Shown: one piece after another, positions 1 to 12,720 of the stretch
How positions within the stretch are numbered: position 1 is the first letter of the stretch
How the letters are laid out: each line of letters begins with the position of its first letter
Assembly: GCA_947652605.1 (NCBI GenBank)
Contig: OX393578.1
Coordinates: forward strand, 37,391,470-37,455,469
DNA length: 64,000 bases
Source of the DNA: Elmis aenea
Taxonomy: Eukaryota; Arthropoda; Insecta; Coleoptera; Elmidae
Direction: 5' to 3'
Translations under genes and position numbers: made by a program
Notes under the pieces: model-generated
Told to the model about the DNA's origin: nothing
The model's database searches: none
The model's input: the letters and a program-made list of their open reading frames with translations, nothing else

Positions 1-490
1 CACTCGACAGGAAGTAAGCCGGTACCATTCTCTTGTATCAAACACAGATGACTCGCACTGCGCTCTCGGAGGGGACTAAGCGCGTAAAGTTATATTTTAT
101 TAGTCATAGAAGACTCGCTCTCTGCGCTCAGCGGGTAAAATAGTCTTTTATCAATCATAGACGACTCGTGCTCGGAAAAGGCAAACGGGTACAATTCTCT
201 GTTATTGCCCACCGATGGGAGCTAAGTGCGTTAAGATTGTTTTATAGATCATGGACGACGCGCTGCGCGCTCGGAGAAGGCAAACGGGTACAATTATCTT
301 AATTTGGAAACAGACGCCTCGCGCTGCGCGCTCGGCGGGGGCTAAGCGCGGTAAGTTTTTTTTTATCGATTAGAGACGACTCACGATGCGCGCTCTGAGA
401 AGACAAACGGGTACAACTCTCTTTTATCGCTGAATAGGAGCTAAGCGCGTTAAGTTTTTTTTATCGATCATAGACGACTTGCGCTGAGTG
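1..490. repeat. GC-rich complex tandem repeat
   Basis: Degenerate units alternate two blocks. One reads roughly GACGACTCGCGCTGCGCGCT followed by AGAAGGCAAACGGGTACAAT; the other is GGAGCTAAGCGCGTTAAG followed by a T-run and ATCGATCATAGA. Copies are visible near 48, 108, 163, 249, 310, 370 and 470. The array is cut by the window start and passes into the 18-bp minisatellite near 530. No coding potential was seen. Confidence 0.7.
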
Positions 491-529
491 TTCGGAGAAG
501 GCAAACGTGTACAATTATCTTTAATCTAC

Positions 530-1995
530 ACTCGGGCCGCAAACTACTCCCGGGCCGCAAACAACTCCCGGACCGCAAAAGACTCCCGGGCTGCAAACGA
601 TTCCAGGGCTGCAAACTACACTCGGCCCGTAAACGACTCACAGGCCGCAAACGAATCCCAGGCCTCAAACGACTTCCGGGCCGCAAACGACTCCCGGGCT
701 GCAAACGACTTCCGGGCTGCAAACTACTCAAGAGCCGCGAACGACCCTCGGGTCGCAAACGACTCCCAGGCTGCAAACTACTAGGCTGCAAACTACTCCC
801 AGGTTGCAAGCGACTTCCGGGCTGCAAACGACTTCCGGGCTGCAAACGACTCCCGGGCCGCAAACTACTCACGGACTGCAAACTACTTCCGGGTCGCAAA
901 CGACTCCAGGGCCCAAACTACTCCGATGCTGCAAACTAAACCCGGGCCGCAAACGACTACCGGGCCGCAAACGACTCCGGGGCCGTAAACGACTCCCGGG
1001 ACGCAAACTACTCCCGGGCCGCAAACGATACCGGGCCGCAAAAGACTCCCGGGCTGCAAACGACTCCCGAGTTGCAAACTACTCCCGGGCTGCAAACAAC
1101 ACTCGGGCCGCAAGCTACTACCAGGCCGCAAACCACTCCCGGGCCGCAAACTACACCCGGACTGCAAACTACACTCGAGCCGCAAACTACTACCGGGCTG
1201 CAAACGATACCGGGCCGCAAAAGACTCCCGGGCTGCAAACGACTCCCGAGTTGCAAACTACTCCCGGGCTGCAAACAACACTCGGGCCGCAAACCACTTC
1301 CGGGCCGCAAACTACTCACGGACTGCAAACGACTCCCGGGCTGCAAACTACTCCTGGGCTGCAAACAACACACAGGCCGCAAACTACTCCCAGGCCGCAA
1401 ACCAATCCCGGGCCGCAAACGACACCCGGGCTGCTAACGACTCGCGGACCGCAAAAGACTCCCGGGCTGCAAACAACTCCCGGGCTGCAAACGACTCCCG
1501 GGCTGCAAACTACTCCCGGGCTGCAAATTACACTAGGGCCGCAAACTACTCCCGGGCCGCAAACTACTCGAGGGCCGCAAACTACTCCCAGCTGCAAACT
1601 ACTCCCGGGCTGTAAACTACACTCGGTCCGCAAACGACTCTAGGGCCGCAAACGAATCCCGGGCCACAAATGACTTCCAGGCCGCAAACGACTTCCGGGC
1701 CGCAAACGACTTCCGGGCTGCAAACTACTTAAGAGCAGCAAACGACTCCCGGGTCGCAAACAACTCCCAGGCTGCAAGCGACTTCCGAGCCGCAAACGAA
1801 TCCCGGGTCGCAAACGACTCCCGGGCGGCAAACGACTCCCGGGCCGCAAACAACTCCCGAGCCGCAAAATACTCCCGAACTGCAGCCTACTCCCGGACTG
1901 CAAACTACTCCCGGGTCGCAAACGACTCCCGGGCTGCACACTACTCCTGGGCTGCAAACTACACTCGGGCCGCAAACTACTCCCGGGCCGCACTA
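530..1995. repeat. 18-bp minisatellite, roughly 80 copies
   Basis: The unit is about CGGGCTGCAAACGACTCC, with GGGCCGCAAAC and AACTACTC variants. Since 18 bp is six codons and the unit has no stop in several frames, long repetitive reading frames appear on both strands (hexapeptides such as LQTTPG and SRLQPG); these are by-products, not genes. A block of several units beginning near 1021 is repeated almost unchanged from 1200, so there is a higher-order period of about 180 bp. The array abuts the ~123-bp satellite. Confidence 0.9.
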
Positions 1996-3971
1996 ATGAC
2001 TGACCCTGTATATTTGAAAATATTGTTATCGTGTTCGGAAGAAAAAACTGCATCAAATAGCGTTTGAATCAACTTTCTAACTCAAACCGTTAAGCGACAA
2101 TCGACCGATCCTGCACTAATGACACCCTGTATATTTGAAATTATTTTTATCGTTTTCGGAAGAAAAAACTGTATGACATAGCGTTTGAATCAACTTTCTA
2201 TCTCAAACGGTTAAGCGACAATCGACCGATCTCCCGCACTAATGACTCACCCTGTATATTTGAAAATATTTTTATTGTGTTCGGAAGAAAAAACTGTATC
2301 AAATAGCGTTTGAATCAACTTTCTATCTCAAACCGTTTAGCCACAATCGACCGATCCCGCACTAATGACTGACGTATATTTGAAAATATTTTATCGTGTT
2401 CGGAAGAAAAAACTGTATCAAATAGCGTTTGAATCAACTTTCTATCTCAAACCGTTAAGCGACAATCGACCAATTCCGCACTAATGACTCACCGTGTATA
2501 TTTGAAAATATTTTTATCGTGTTCGGAAGTTAAAACTGTATCAAAAAGCGTTTGAATCAACTTTCTATATGAAACCATTAAGCGACAATCGACTGATCCC
2601 GCACTAATGACTCACCCTGTATATTTGAAAATATTTTTATCGTGTTCGGAAGTTAAAACTGTATCAAAAAGCGTTCGAATCAACTTTCTATATGAAACCA
2701 TTAAGCGACAATCGACCGATCCCGCACTAATGACACCCTGTATATTTGAAAATATTTTTATCGGGTTCGGAAGATAAAACTGTATCAAATAGCGTTTGAA
2801 TCAACTTTCTATCTTAAACCGTTAAGCGACAATCAACTGATCCCGCACTAATGACACCCTGTATATTTGAAAATATTTTTATCGGGTTCGGAAGTTAAAA
2901 CTGTATCAAATAGCGTTTGAATCAACTTTCTATCTCAAACCGTTAAGCGACAATCAACTGATCCTGCACTAATGACTCACCCTGTATATTTGAAAATATT
3001 TTTATCGGGTTCGGAAGTTAAAACTGTATCAAATAGCGTTTGAATCAACTTTCTATCTCAAACCGTTAAGCGACAATCAACTGATCCTGCACTAATGACT
3101 CACCCTGTATATTTGAAAATATTTTTATCGTGTTCGGAAGATAAAACTGTATCGAATAGCGTTTGAATCAACTTTCTATCTCAAACCGTTAAGCGACAAT
3201 CAACTGATCCCGCACTAATGACTCACCCTGTATATTTGAAAATATTTTTATCGTGTTCGGAGAAAAAAACTGTATCAAATAGCGTTTGAATCAACTTTCT
3301 ATCTCAAACCGTTAAGCGACAATCGACCAATTCCGCTTTAATGACTCACCCTGTATATTTGAAAATATTTTTATCGTGTTCGGAAGAAAAAACTGTATCA
3401 AATAGCGTTTGAATCAACTTTCTATCTCAAACCGTTAAGCGACAATCAACTGATCCCGCACTAATGACTCACCCTGTATATTTGAAAATATTTTTATCGT
3501 GTTCGGAGAAAAAAACTGTATCAAATAGCGTTTGAATCAACTTTCTATCTCAAACCGTTAAGCGACAATCGACCAATTCCGCACTAATGACTCACCCTGT
3601 ATATTTGAAAATATTTTTATCGTGTTTGGAATAAAAAACTGTATCAAATAGCGTTTGAATCAACTTTCTATCTCAAACCGTTAACCGACAATCGACCAAT
3701 TCCGCACTAATGACTCACCCTGTATATTTGAAAATGATTTTATCGTGTTCAGAAGAAAAAACGGTATCAAATAGCGTTTGAATCAACTTTCTATCTCAAA
3801 CCGTTAACCGATAATCGACCGATCCCCCACTAATGGCTCACCCTGTATATTTGAAAATAGCTTTATTGTGTTTAGAAGAAAAAACGGTATCAAATAGCGT
3901 TTGAATCAACTTTCTATCTCAAACCGTTAACCGACAATAGACCGATCCCCCACTAATGACTCACCCTGTAT
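1988..3971. repeat. ~123-bp satellite, about 16 copies
   Basis: Each unit runs from GCACTAATGACTCACCCTG through TATATTTGAAAATATTTTTA, a TCGGAAG block, AGCGTTTGAATCAACTTTCT and AAACCGTTAAGCGACAATCG. Starts of GCACTAATGA lie near 1989, 2112, 2235, 2358, 2480, 2601, 2724 and so on to about 3950. Copies differ by a few substitutions and small indels. Each unit contains CACCCTGTATA, the right-end motif of many MITEs in this window, and the array stops at that motif near 3971. Confidence 0.9.
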
Positions 3972-4869
3972 ACGCCACTGCGACATCTTTATCCGTTTCG
4001 AGAGAATATAATAGGTATATATTTTTCGATGTTAAACATTTTAATAAACATAACATTTTTATTGACATTCATTTGCAATTACCCTGTATATTTATGCACG
4101 TCGTGATACAGAACTGCAGCGCACAATGCAAAAATAATCTTATCGAGTCCGAGAAATGCTTAAAATAGCAAATAGATCGGAATGTCCGGTCGATGTTCAA
4201 AATATGGCAACGCCCCGTTTATCGAAATATCGCTTTAACACGCTAAAACGGCAATTGCACAGTTATTATCTGTCCCACGGGAATATTTTTTTTACAAATC
4301 TAAAGCCCGTACCTTGTACTTTGCGACGACGCGTGGCGTTTTGACTTTATACGCTTTGGACGCCGTCCCGACGCGGACGTGACGAGATGATTGTCTTTAA
4401 AAATCTTTTGAGGTGTAATAGTTGAGTTATTGCCGGTTTGACAATAATTTATAGGAAAACATGCAATATTTAATGTAATTACAATGGTAGGCTTGCAAAA
4501 AATACATTCATAGTATCACGTTTCATTTAAATAGCTGTTGTAGACTGCATTTTCATTTTGTAATAGGTTCATTAAAATAAAACATTTATTATGATGAGAC
4601 TGTTAATCGAAATACACAAAAGTTGTTTATTTATTTTAATAACGGCATGCAAATATAATTCAGAGTATTAAATAATTGCTGATTAACGAGTTAATGAAAA
4701 AAGATGCAAACTTAATAAGCATTAAATACTTACAGGTGGTTTGTGGAGAAAGATGCATTTTTGCACAATATTTTACTGGAACGTGTGTACACTGCTCTTT
4801 TACAGATGGCTTATTGTTTTCCATTTATAAACTAACCTATAATAACAATCCGAAGGACGCTCACCCGAG
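3972..4869. other. unannotated AT-rich sequence
   Basis: Directly after the satellite there is another isolated ACCCTGTATA near 4081. A short GC-richer patch lies at about 4320-4390. The reading frames here are short, without recognisable motifs. I see no gene. Confidence 0.5.
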
Positions 4870-5480
4870 TTAACGAATCGAACAAAACTGGGCTAATCTG
4901 AAGTTATGCTGTGATAACGCCGGGTAGATTATTTTTGGCGGGAAAATTTTTGTGAGTGAAAAATCGTGAAAACAGGAAAACGGATAATCAGATCAAACTG
5001 AAATTTTCGGGATACATTTTTCAACTACATTGGCACGATCCGTGTAAATTTGAAGACCCGGTGTCTTGACGCAAAGATAACGTCCACTCAGCCGGTTGCC
5101 GGTAGCTCACCGCGGCAGTTAGCGGGCATCGGGGGTACGAGGGGAAATTCACGTTTAGGGTGAAAACAAATAAACGGCTTATCAGATTCGGCTGAAACTT
5201 TGGAAAAACCTTATCCCGACATAAGCGCTCGAACCGCGAAAATTTAGTAACCGAACTAAGCTCCCCCGCGGCGCTACGAAGAACCAATATTCCCATAAGA
5301 GAAAAATTTTTCGGCGGTTTATCATTGATAACTTTTCAGTCTCGAAACGTACGGCAACCGGATATCGACAGGAAGCTGGTTCGTTCTTTCATACGTATTC
5401 TAAAACAAACCGGAAGTCCCTGCGTCGTGTTTTTCGATTTTTAATTCTCGATCGCGCAAAAGCGACCAACCGCTGTTAGT
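4870..5480. other. GC-richer island, no recognised gene
   Basis: This stretch is clearly richer in G+C than its surroundings. It has an internal near-repeat: CGGATAATCAGATCAAACTG near 4980 and CGGCTTATCAGATTCGGCTG near 5172, each followed by AAA-TTT-type sequence. A minus-strand frame of 91 codons (5021-5296) has no recognisable motif. It may be an old non-coding repeat or an exon or regulatory region; nothing in the sequence decides this. Confidence 0.35.
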
Positions 5481-8211
5481 ATATAGTAACAAGGCGTTTG
5501 TCAAAAGTAAGGGCTGGTTGGTCTTAAAGAAAATGCAGATTTATAGAAGACAAAGATTATGCTGTTTTTATATTTGTATATTTATCTAGTTCATTTTTAT
5601 ACAAAGTGATGCTCTCCAAACATTTTTTATAACAAGGAATAATGTTTTTCTTGCCCTCTGCATAAAAAATTGCCGCCTAGGTGTTCAGCCAGTTCACTAC
5701 CGCTTTTTTTTAACTTATCTTTACTTGAAGCGTTAAGATGCAAGATACCAACCTTTTAAGGATTTAAAGTGTAAAAAAACGTCATTAAGTGCGAGGTGTG
5801 GGCTCTAAGGAAGGTAATCAAAAAGATCCCATTTGAATTGGCGATTATTTTCAGTACTGCGTCTTCCACTCCTTATTCCAAAATAAACGTTTGTACGGTT
5901 TTTTTAAAACTCACTGCACCACTTCTTCACCTTTTTTCCACTCATTACTGAAGGCTCGTTAACTTCAAATAATTCGTGGTGAATTTTAGCAGCAGTGTAC
6001 CCTTTCGCGTAAGGAAATCAAATTACATATCGGCTTTTGCAAAATGTCGGGACTGTCGAGTTTCGCAGTCATGATTAATCATTATCAATCGAAGGCAAGC
6101 AGCAGCAGAGTGATGACAAAGGTGTCGATAGCTAGACAATGAATCAGTTAAAGCTACCGAGCATGCATCATTCCTCTCCTTATTTCAATCACGAGTTATT
6201 GCCAACCGGCCCTTACATTTGATATACACCTCGTATTTCTTTTATTCTTGTTTTCGTAGGATCAATTTACTTAATTTTTAACGGAATTTAAAATCTCTGC
6301 ACTTTATTATCGTTCCATCAAAGCATTTGTATTAATAAATGTCTTCTACCCTTTTTAAAGCATGGGGAAACCATTGATGAAAGAAACACGGGTAGGTTGT
6401 AACAGTGCCTATAGTTTCTTTAATTTTTGTTATATGTCGCCCTAGGCGCTTGAGCAATGTTCATTTACATCCACCTCCTTACCTACATTGCTAGTTTTTA
6501 TCTGTCATAAAGGTTAAGTTTTTGCCAGCCAGATTCACTATTTTCCGCATAAAAGTTACTGCGTTGTGTCACTGGTCGAGTGACTTTTAGGCGATCTCTT
6601 AAAGAGGAACAAAAAAGTACCTAGATTATTATGTTTCAAATTTTGTTGGCTATTGGTGGATGCAATACAATTTGACGTTAGTATCGTAGTTAATTGTGGA
6701 TTCCCTGCAATTTGTTTTGTGTACACTTGGGGTCAAAAGTAACAGTGTTACAACCAACCTCAATCAATGTTTTCACTTGCAAATGTTCACTCATAGCACA
6801 TAATTGGTGGTTTTCTTTGTAAATGAAAACATACATACTATATAGTTGTCGGATTAATTTTCCAATTTTTTGCATGAATCGTTCCATGCAAATAAATCTC
6901 TATCTATGCTTAATTACGCAAAAACAAAACTTGTAAAAAGTGCAAATCGATTTTAGTTGTAGTCAATTAGAATACTCAAAATTGCAGAATAAAAATAAGG
7001 AAATTTTGATTTTTAATTTTTTTTGTAATTGGTGCACAAACGCTCAAAAAAAGTCTTCGTCTTTCACTATTACGTTAGATTTAGTTACGTTTACAAATTA
7101 ACATAGCTAATACAGTTAACAAAGTTGTGTTAACCGATAATTAAATTGCCGTTTCCAAAATCTAAGCGCATAAATCACTGTTATTGTTCGTTTTATCTAT
7201 CGCGCAATCGAGTAGTAGGTGGTTGAACTAGCCATTCAATAAATAACCAAATTACTTCTGCATCAGTGGTTGTGGTCATGCAAAAAAAATTATGTGTAGG
7301 AATTAAATACTAGGCGGCCTTGCTTCCTGGTTTTCTTCTCAAACAGTTTTATGTAAGACAATACTCTCATAGTTCCGTGGCGTTACACTTTTCTTGCGAT
7401 ATAGATATTTGGGACAAGTTGAAAGGAATTTTAAAACGGGTTAAGCAGATGGCTTATGCAATACCATAATTTTTAATATGATGAAAATTACTTCTGTAGC
7501 TGTAAGTAATGGTTTTCTGAAGTGATCATCGAATATCTGTCTTACGTCTCTTCCGTCTGCAAAAAAGATGACAAATTAAAAACCATTTGTAGATAAAGTG
7601 CATTAGTAAATTAAATCCTATGAAAGGAATATCTGTGAGATGGGTAATTTAAAAATGATTACTGTTACATAATTTAATAGAAGTAATTGCGGCCGAAAGT
7701 AAAGAAGTTACAACTTTCTTTTAAATTAGATGTGTGTCATTATTTATCGATTTTAAACAATCAATAATGGTCAATAATTTATATCATAAATTTATCGTGT
7801 CTATATTACCGCCCTATATTATAGTTAATCTAGTAACGTTGAGAATTTATTTTAATTTGCAAATTTATACGATATTTAAAAAGTATTTCGTAAATTACTG
7901 TTGTCTTAATATTATTTTTATGGTGTTAATTTTATAGTTCTACATCAAATTCTTCAGTTTTCAGTGTTAATAGTTTTATTAAAGTTTTCAAAATAATCAT
8001 GATATCTGCTTCAGTTGCAAAAATGTATCTTGAGTATCATCGCTGTAAAATACTGTTCAATACCGAATTAATATAACGATTGGTGATGTTTCGATTCGGG
8101 TTCATAATGAAATGTTCGGTGTTCCTTTAAATACACCTTTTATTGATAACCTTTATCCTAATTTTTTATTTTCCAAACTATTTTTTTTTCAACCTAGTTA
8201 CTACAGCTTTC
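5481..8211. other. unannotated AT-rich intergenic or intronic sequence
   Basis: I found no gene, RNA gene or bounded repeat. Reading frames are short, AT-rich and without motifs. Confidence 0.4.
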
Positions 8212-8219
8212 GTTTACAC

Positions 8220-8765
8220 CAGTGATTCCCAAAGTGGTATATATCGACCCCCAGGGGTCGACGCCCACTTGTAAGGGGTCCATGTCAGCGAAAAAAAAAA
8301 ATTGGGGGTCCATGAAATGAAAATGGGGGTCAACGATAGTGGATCTCATATAAGCAGGTCGTGACTTTAATTTTGGCATTCCATGAATGGAATAATCCAC
8401 ATACACAGATAATACCTATTTACTTACATTATACTACCATATAATATAAAGACATACAACTATCTACATAAATTATAAAAGTTCTTATGAAGTAAAAAAA
8501 TTTAAAACATAAATGTTCATGAAACGTGATGAATTATATTAAAATTTAAGTTATTAGGTATATTTTCTGATATATGAAACTATTTAAGAAGCAGTTGCCC
8601 GTAGCTCCGCCCGCGTACGTTTTTATTTTCTCTGCGTGTAAGTTTTAATTTTGTAAAAAAAATAGATCAATTTGCAAAAAATCAATATCAGGTAAGCAGG
8701 GGGTCTACCCAAAACCGAAAAACATGGCAAGTGGTCTACGAGACAAAAAAGTTTGGGAACCTCTG
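8220..8765. mobile_element. hAT-type MITE, 546 bp, TSD GTTTACAC
   Basis: The element begins CAGTGATTCCCAAAGTGG and ends AAGTTTGGGAACCTCTG, which are imperfect inverted repeats. It is flanked by the 8-bp duplication GTTTACAC at 8212-8219 and 8766-8773. Eight-base duplications with CAG...CTG ends are typical of hAT transposition. There is no transposase coding, so it would have been moved in trans. Confidence 0.88.
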
Positions 8766-8826
8766 GTTTACACCTACAAACATTTATTTGCGAGACGTTT
8801 AAAGTTGAAATTATACTAAAGAATAT

Positions 8827-9350
8827 ACAGGGTGGTCCACATAGAAGGGCCACTATTAGGATCTCGTAAACGGTAAGAGCTTAGAACAAGTTTAAATTAA
8901 ACAAATTGTTTCTTTTTCTGAGACCTATTCAGTATTCAGTGATGCTTTAACGTTTAAAAAAAAAAAACATGGCAGTCTAGGTAATAAACAAAAATAAAAA
9001 TGGGCTTTTTTTAGATCGTTAATAGCTCGGTTATACTTGATGGTACAAAAATATTTTTGGGGAGGAGTTGTAGATTTTTTTACGCACTGTAAAATAAAAA
9101 CATTCACTCGTTTAATTTTTTAAAAATGGAACGCCATATTTATTTTTGCATTTTCCTATTGATACTTTATCTTTAAAGAAAACACGAGGCCGGGGCAGTG
9201 TGACTAAAGAAATAAAAGGTCCCGTTTTTTTGAAATCCGTACAGGTCAAGTTAAATATTATGAGGCCCCTAAATTTGTAAGTGTCCTTCTAAAATTGTGA
9301 GGCCCAGGGCATCTGCCCCCTCCTCTGTTACTTTTTGTACACACTGTATA
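8827..9350. mobile_element. TA-flanked MITE fragment (GTCCACATAGAAG family)
   Basis: The left end TACAGGGTGGTCCACATAG is clear near 8827. Sequence after it (GTTTAAATTAAACAAATTGT, TGAGACCTATTCAG) recurs in the relic at 21195-22112. No matching right end was found; TACACACTGTATA near 9345 is a candidate but belongs to a motif also seen near 42785. A truncated or rearranged copy is likely. Confidence 0.5.
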
Positions 9351-9642
9351 TAAAACTAGAAATGACTAATAAAGGTAAAAAGGTTTTACTTACTTTCTAT
9401 GGTTCATCTTGCTTAAAAAACTTCTTTTATCTGAATTCCTTTGCCAGAAAGTTTTACGTCGGTATAACATGAAATTATGCAAAAAAATTCTTCATTTATT
9501 TACTATTGTTAGTTTTTGAATTAATATATTTTATACAATTATTAAATTTTTTTATGATTAAACCAGTTTTTTGACAACTATACATGCAGTTATTTGTTTT
9601 TTTTTTGTATTTATAATTGGCAATTCAAATGCAGATGAAATA

Positions 9643-10101
9643 TACAGGGTGAGGCATCACTTATGACACCCTCACTTATTTTGTTATTGGAAAGAATTGT
9701 CAAAAAAAGTTTTAAATAAAAGTTGTTTGATACACTATTTCCCAAATTATTGTCATGTCAAATTTTGGTTTTCTTTTGTTTTTTTTTTTTTGTTACGGCA
9801 CCATATTTGTTTTTTTTTAATGGCACTATACAAATTTTTTTAGACGGTTTGAAAGACATTTTCTTTCTCTTTCCAACGCACTTAAACTTTTATATCCTTA
9901 CATAACAAAATTTTTAAGAAAATCGCAAAAGAAAATTTTTGTTTTAAAAGCGTACTTTATTAATTAATTTACATTAGTAGGCTTAGAAAATTATACAAAG
10001 CGGTAGAAGATCTTAAAAAAAGTTAATTAGGTTACAACGGTAAACACAAAACTATTGTAATAATTTTTTTACCGTTTTGTATCATTTTCAAAGCCTACTA
10101 A
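9643..10101. mobile_element. partial foldback MITE (GAGGCATCACTTATGACACC family)
   Basis: It begins TACAGGGTGAGGCATCACTT and carries the same left arm as the complete copy next to it. It continues through its own small central hairpin (GTAGGCTTAGAAAATTATAC against the complementary stretch near 10082), then stops at the TA where the complete copy starts. The right arm is missing, giving a head-to-tail arrangement of one partial and one complete element. Confidence 0.7.
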
Positions 10102-10888
10102 TACAGTGTGAGGCATCACTTATGACACCCCCACTTATTTTGTTATTGGAAAGAGTTATAAAAAAAAGTTTCAAATAAATGTTGTTTGATACACTATTTC
10201 CCAAAATATTGTCATGTCAATTTTTTGTTTTCTTTTGTTTTTTTAGAAGTTACGGCACCATATTTGTTTTTTTTAAATGGCACCATACATATTTTTTTAT
10301 ACGGTTTGAAAGACATTTTCTTTCTCTTTTCAACGCACTTAAACTTTTATACCCTTACATAACAAAATTTTTAAGAAAATCGCAAAAGAACAATTTTGTT
10401 TTAAAAGCATACGGTATTAATTAATTTACATTAGTAGGCGTTGAAAATGATACAGAACAATAAAAAATATATTACAGTAGTTTTGTGTTAACCGTTGTAA
10501 CCTTATGAACTTCTTTCAAAATCTTTTCCCCTTTGGTATCATTTTCAAAGACTGCTAATGTAAATTAATTAATACCGTACGCTTTTAAAACAAAATTGTT
10601 CTTTTGCGATTTTCTTAAAAATTTTGTTATGTAAGGGTATAAAAGTTTAAGTGCGTTGGAAAGAGAAAGAAAATGTCTTTCAAACCGTATAAAAAAATAT
10701 GTATAGTGCCATTTAAAAAAAAACAAATATGGTGCCGTAACTCCTAAAAAAACAAAAGAAAACAAAAAATTGACATGACAATATTTTGGGAAATAGCGTA
10801 TCAAACAACTTTTATTTGAAGCTTTTTTTGATCATTCTTTCCAATAATAAAATAAGTGGGGGTGTCATAAGTGATGCCTCACCCTGTA
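10102..10888. mobile_element. complete foldback MITE, 787 bp, TA ends
   Basis: The left end TACAGTGTGAGGCATCACTT and right end AAGTGATGCCTCACCCTGTA are inverted. The arms are near-perfect complements for about 330 bp each, meeting in a short centre near 10450-10550. Short frames on both strands are mirror images of one another and not genes. TA flanks and the TACAGKGTG end suggest Tc1/mariner-type mobilisation. Confidence 0.85.
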
Positions 10889-12650
10889 TTGATCCAAAAT
10901 TGGTAATAAGCTGTTTTGGTAACCTGAAACAAATACGGGGTTTAAGATATAAATTTTTTATTTAAAGACTTTTTATATTTAGCTAATTCCATTATAAAAG
11001 CTATACCACATATTGCATTTATTTTTGTATTTAATAATTCTTGATCAAAATTGAAGGTGTTGTTGGGTTGTTGCACATAAAATATTTTTTTTTAAACTTT
11101 GATGGGTATTAACAGTACAACTTTATTTTGATATTAACAAAACTTTTTGTGATGGTATTTTACATTTAATTTTTGATTGCAAATTGAAAAATGACAGGTA
11201 TTGTAATAATAGTTATTTCATTATTGCTATGTATGAATACACTTAAACGTTATGATTGTTTACTTACATTAATTTACTTATAACTTACTCACTTAAACAA
11301 GCAACATTTGTTTAAGACTATATGTTAAGCTAAATGAGTCATTTAAACATTGCAAACGTTGCGTACATGTGTATTTATTATTATTAATAAAATAACTGTA
11401 ATTACAAGTTATTCCAAGACTTGAGACATTTCTTAACTCACAGCAAATTCAAAATAATAATTTATTAAGCTTATATGTATGTGTGACATTCAATTAAACT
11501 AATTAGCTGAAGGTAACATGCAGGGAAGGCCGAATAAAACTTAAAAATTAATTTTATGTATAGCAATACGACTTTACTTGCTAATTATGCAATTACGTAA
11601 CGAATTGATATAATAAACGTCTAACGGGGCCAAATATTATGCACATTTTGTAAAACTTTCGGTTAAGTAGTTCGTAACATAACCGATTAAGGTGGAGTAA
11701 TTGTTACAATTGCGTGTGTTGATATAAAAAGTGTTGGGTTTTGCAATGCCCAACTGCCTTAGTTTATATTAATTTATTAGCACTAACTTCAGTCCACGTT
11801 TACAGAGATTTAAAACAAGATATTAAATTCCTTAACATTTGTATTCGATACAAGCAAATTGATTACGATTTGTGTAAAACAAGTCGATAACAGAATTAAT
11901 ACAGATTAATTTCTTAATTACGATTAGATTCCTAAAGTAACGGTTTTGTCCATAAATCAAACTATTTATTGTACCCTGTGGCTATATTAAAACCATAATT
12001 CAAACGTAATATGCACCATGTAATAATTACAAAATATGTAAAGCACATATTTATTTTATTAACTTGTACAACAAATTGACATGTAACTTATGTTAATGAA
12101 AATTGTGTTTTGGTTTTATCAGGTTTTCTATTTATACTTTTGGTTGATAGTTAGGTATATGTAAATTAAGAATGGATTGTAATAGTGAAAACTTTCGACT
12201 TCAAGATCTTGACGTCATTTACTTAATTATTGTGTACAGGAACAATAAAATTTTCTATACATATTTGTAATAACTGAAAAATATAGCATTTTATTGCTAT
12301 CGAACTTTATTTGTAAAACTGATATCTGAAATAATAGTTGAGAAATAGGAGGTTTATTCCAGCAAAAACTGTACATGATCCGATAAACGATCAGATATAT
12401 ATGCTTATTGTCTGTTTTTAAATCAAATTATGAACTAGTTTGTGGACGGTAAAAACAGTGTATGATTAAAGGCAATAATTTTTACGCGCATGCCTTGCTT
12501 ACAACTAACGTTGCCTATATTAGCTGTGCATCGCTCTCTTGATCCTGTTGGTATTGCTCCCTTAAGAAGTTTTCACTTATGATGTTTTAATTTCTTTGAT
12601 CACAATAGACACAAATGTCATTTATAGATGGGCAAGTCGTTAAGGCGTTC
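10889..12650. other. unannotated AT-rich sequence upstream of the GMC exon
   Basis: No gene or bounded repeat is visible. If the GMC gene starts inside this window, its earlier exons would lie here or further left, but I could not recognise a GxGxxG-coding exon. Confidence 0.4.
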
Positions 12651-12720
12651 CGGCAGCGGCTAATACATTTATGGAAGTGGCTTTGTCCGCCGGCGGAATA
12701 GCTTATATTGACTAGACTTA

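Noticed and set aside
468..2056. Long reading frames with hexapeptide repeats on both strands
   Set aside because: They follow from an 18-bp stop-free tandem repeat, overlap on opposite strands and have no start context or conserved domain.
1988..3971. CRISPR-like regular repeat spacing
   Set aside because: Units are ~123 bp and contiguous without unique spacers, in a eukaryotic context; this is a satellite.
5021..5296. 91-codon minus-strand frame in the GC-richer island
   Set aside because: No motif, and frames lengthen by chance where GC content is higher; retained only as a region note.
10179..10804. Two similar ORFs on opposite strands
   Set aside because: They are the two arms of one foldback MITE read in mirror orientation.
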